Of a stretch of 8,186 nucleotides of DNA, positions 7,539 through 8,186 are shown in pieces (the first letter of the stretch is position 1; each line of letters begins with the position of its first letter). Source of the DNA: Betaproteobacteria bacterium (GTDB lineage: Bacteria; Pseudomonadota; Gammaproteobacteria; Burkholderiales; UBA9220); NCBI GenBank assembly GCA_003519965.1, contig DOVS01000275.1, positions 1 through 8,186 on the forward strand. The letters are read 5' to 3'. The notes under the pieces were generated by a model. The model was not told the origin of the DNA. It saw only the letters and a list, made by a program, of their open reading frames with translations, and made no database searches. The position numbers and the translations under genes are program-made.

Positions 7539-8186
7539 GACATCGCTGGAACTGGTGTGTCCGGCGGGCAACCTGCCGGCCCTTAAAGCGGCGGTGGATC
7601 ACGGCGCGGATTGCGTTTATATGGGATTCCGCGACAATACCAACGCCCGCAACTTTGCCGGCCTCAATTTCGATTTGGCCACTGCCCGCGAGGGTATTCG
7701 TTACGCGCACGCCAAGGGGGCCAAGGTGCTGCTGGCGCTGAATACCTTTCCCCAGGGCGCGAATTGGCAGCGATGGCAAGAGGCGGTGGATAACGCCGCG
7801 GCCGTCGAGGTGGATGCGGTGATTCTGGCCGACCCCGGCCTGATGCGTTACGCCGCCCGCACTTATCCGCAATTGCGGCTGCATTTGTCGGTACAAGGCT
7901 CCGCCACCAACTACGAGGCGATCAACCTTTATCATGAACAGTTCGGCATTCAGCGCGCGGTGCTGCCCCGGGTGTTGTCCCTGGCGCAAGTGGAGCAGGT
8001 GGTGGCGAATACGCCGGTGGAAATCGAATTATTCGGCTTCGGCGGGTTATGCGTCATGGTGGAGGGGCGTTGCGTGTTGTCTTCCTACGTAACGGGCGAA
8101 TCTCCGAATACCTGCGGGGTGTGCTCGCCGGCCAAGTCGGTGCGCTGGCAGCAGACCGCCGAGGGATTGGAGTCCCGCCTGAACGG
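7528..8186 (+). CDS. ubiU: UbiU, U32-peptidase-like Fe-S protein of O2-independent ubiquinone synthesis, 3'-truncated by the window edge
   Basis: The first 219 residues are present and the frame is open to the edge; E. coli UbiU is about 330 residues. UbiU and UbiV form a complex that, with UbiT, allows ubiquinone ring hydroxylation without oxygen, using prephenate as oxygen donor. The match to my recollection of E. coli UbiU is strong: LVCPAGNLPALKAAVDHGA at the N terminus, TNARNFAGLNF, LHLSVQGSATN, VLPRVLS, and the C-terminal part from EGRC to GLESRLN. Cys175, Cys182 and Cys199 have the same spacing (7 and 17) as three of the four E. coli cluster ligands, Cys169, 176 and 193; the fourth lies beyond the edge. 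An additional Cys196 makes a CGVC pair. Paralogues such as the tRNA hydroxylation protein TrhP (YegQ) and UbiV fit less well. The start overlaps yhcC by 11 bases and has a good ribosome binding site. Confidence 0.93.
   Translation, partial: MSPKTSLELVCPAGNLPALKAAVDHGADCVYMGFRDNTNARNFAGLNFDLATAREGIRYAHAKGAKVLLALNTFPQGANWQRWQEAVDNAAAVEVDAVILADPGLMRYAARTYPQLRLHLSVQGSATNYEAINLYHEQFGIQRAVLPRVLSLAQVEQVVANTPVEIELFGFGGLCVMVEGRCVLSSYVTGESPNTCGVCSPAKSVRWQQTAEGLESRLN

Noticed and set aside
7249..7989. A 246-codon minus-strand frame across yhcC and ubiU
   Set aside because: It crosses the boundary of two well-supported + strand genes and shows no domain or start signal.

Overview
This window is about 60% GC by eye, densely coded, and entirely on the + strand. 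It carries most of a cytochrome c-dependent nitric oxide reductase (cNOR) gene cluster, followed by a short second gene group. The organism is most likely a facultatively anaerobic or microaerobic proteobacterium that makes ubiquinone. The evidence is a cNOR-type NorB with the norE/norF/norQ/norD accessory set, a YhcC-type radical SAM protein, and the start of ubiU, whose product closely resembles my recollection of the gammaproteobacterial protein. I cannot name a genus from the sequence.

Layout. Positions 1-1178 are the 3' part of norB, the catalytic subunit; about 75 N-terminal residues lie off the window, and norC is presumably upstream of it. A 132-base spacer (1179-1310) holds several inverted repeats and a strong GAAA-capped hairpin. 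Then come norE (1311-1901), norF (1898-2194, TTG start overlapping the norE stop), norQ (2235-3047, MoxR/CbbQ-type AAA+ ATPase), a small three-helix membrane protein (3028-3441), a doubtful 52-codon arginine-rich ORF (3434-3592), a membrane-bound CcoG/NapH-like polyferredoxin (3589-4605), and norD (4609-6441, VWA/MIDAS protein). Overlaps and short gaps from norE to norD indicate one transcript with translational coupling.

After norD, a 146-base AT-richer spacer (6442-6587) contains a hairpin and an imperfect direct repeat of the next gene's start region. It is followed by yhcC (6588-7538, radical SAM, TIGR01212 type), whose end overlaps the start of ubiU (7528 to beyond the window edge). UbiU is an Fe-S protein needed for oxygen-independent ubiquinone biosynthesis.

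How it fits together: cNOR (NorCB) reduces NO to N2O at the cytoplasmic membrane. NorQ and NorD form an AAA+/VWA chaperone pair that activates it, and NorE/NorF are small oxidase-subunit-like helpers. UbiU would keep the quinone pool supplied when oxygen is absent, which is when NO reduction operates. The least explained part is the insertion of the membrane protein and the polyferredoxin between norQ and norD. Their position suggests a membrane redox step in cNOR assembly or electron supply, and this is the best candidate in the window for undescribed biology.
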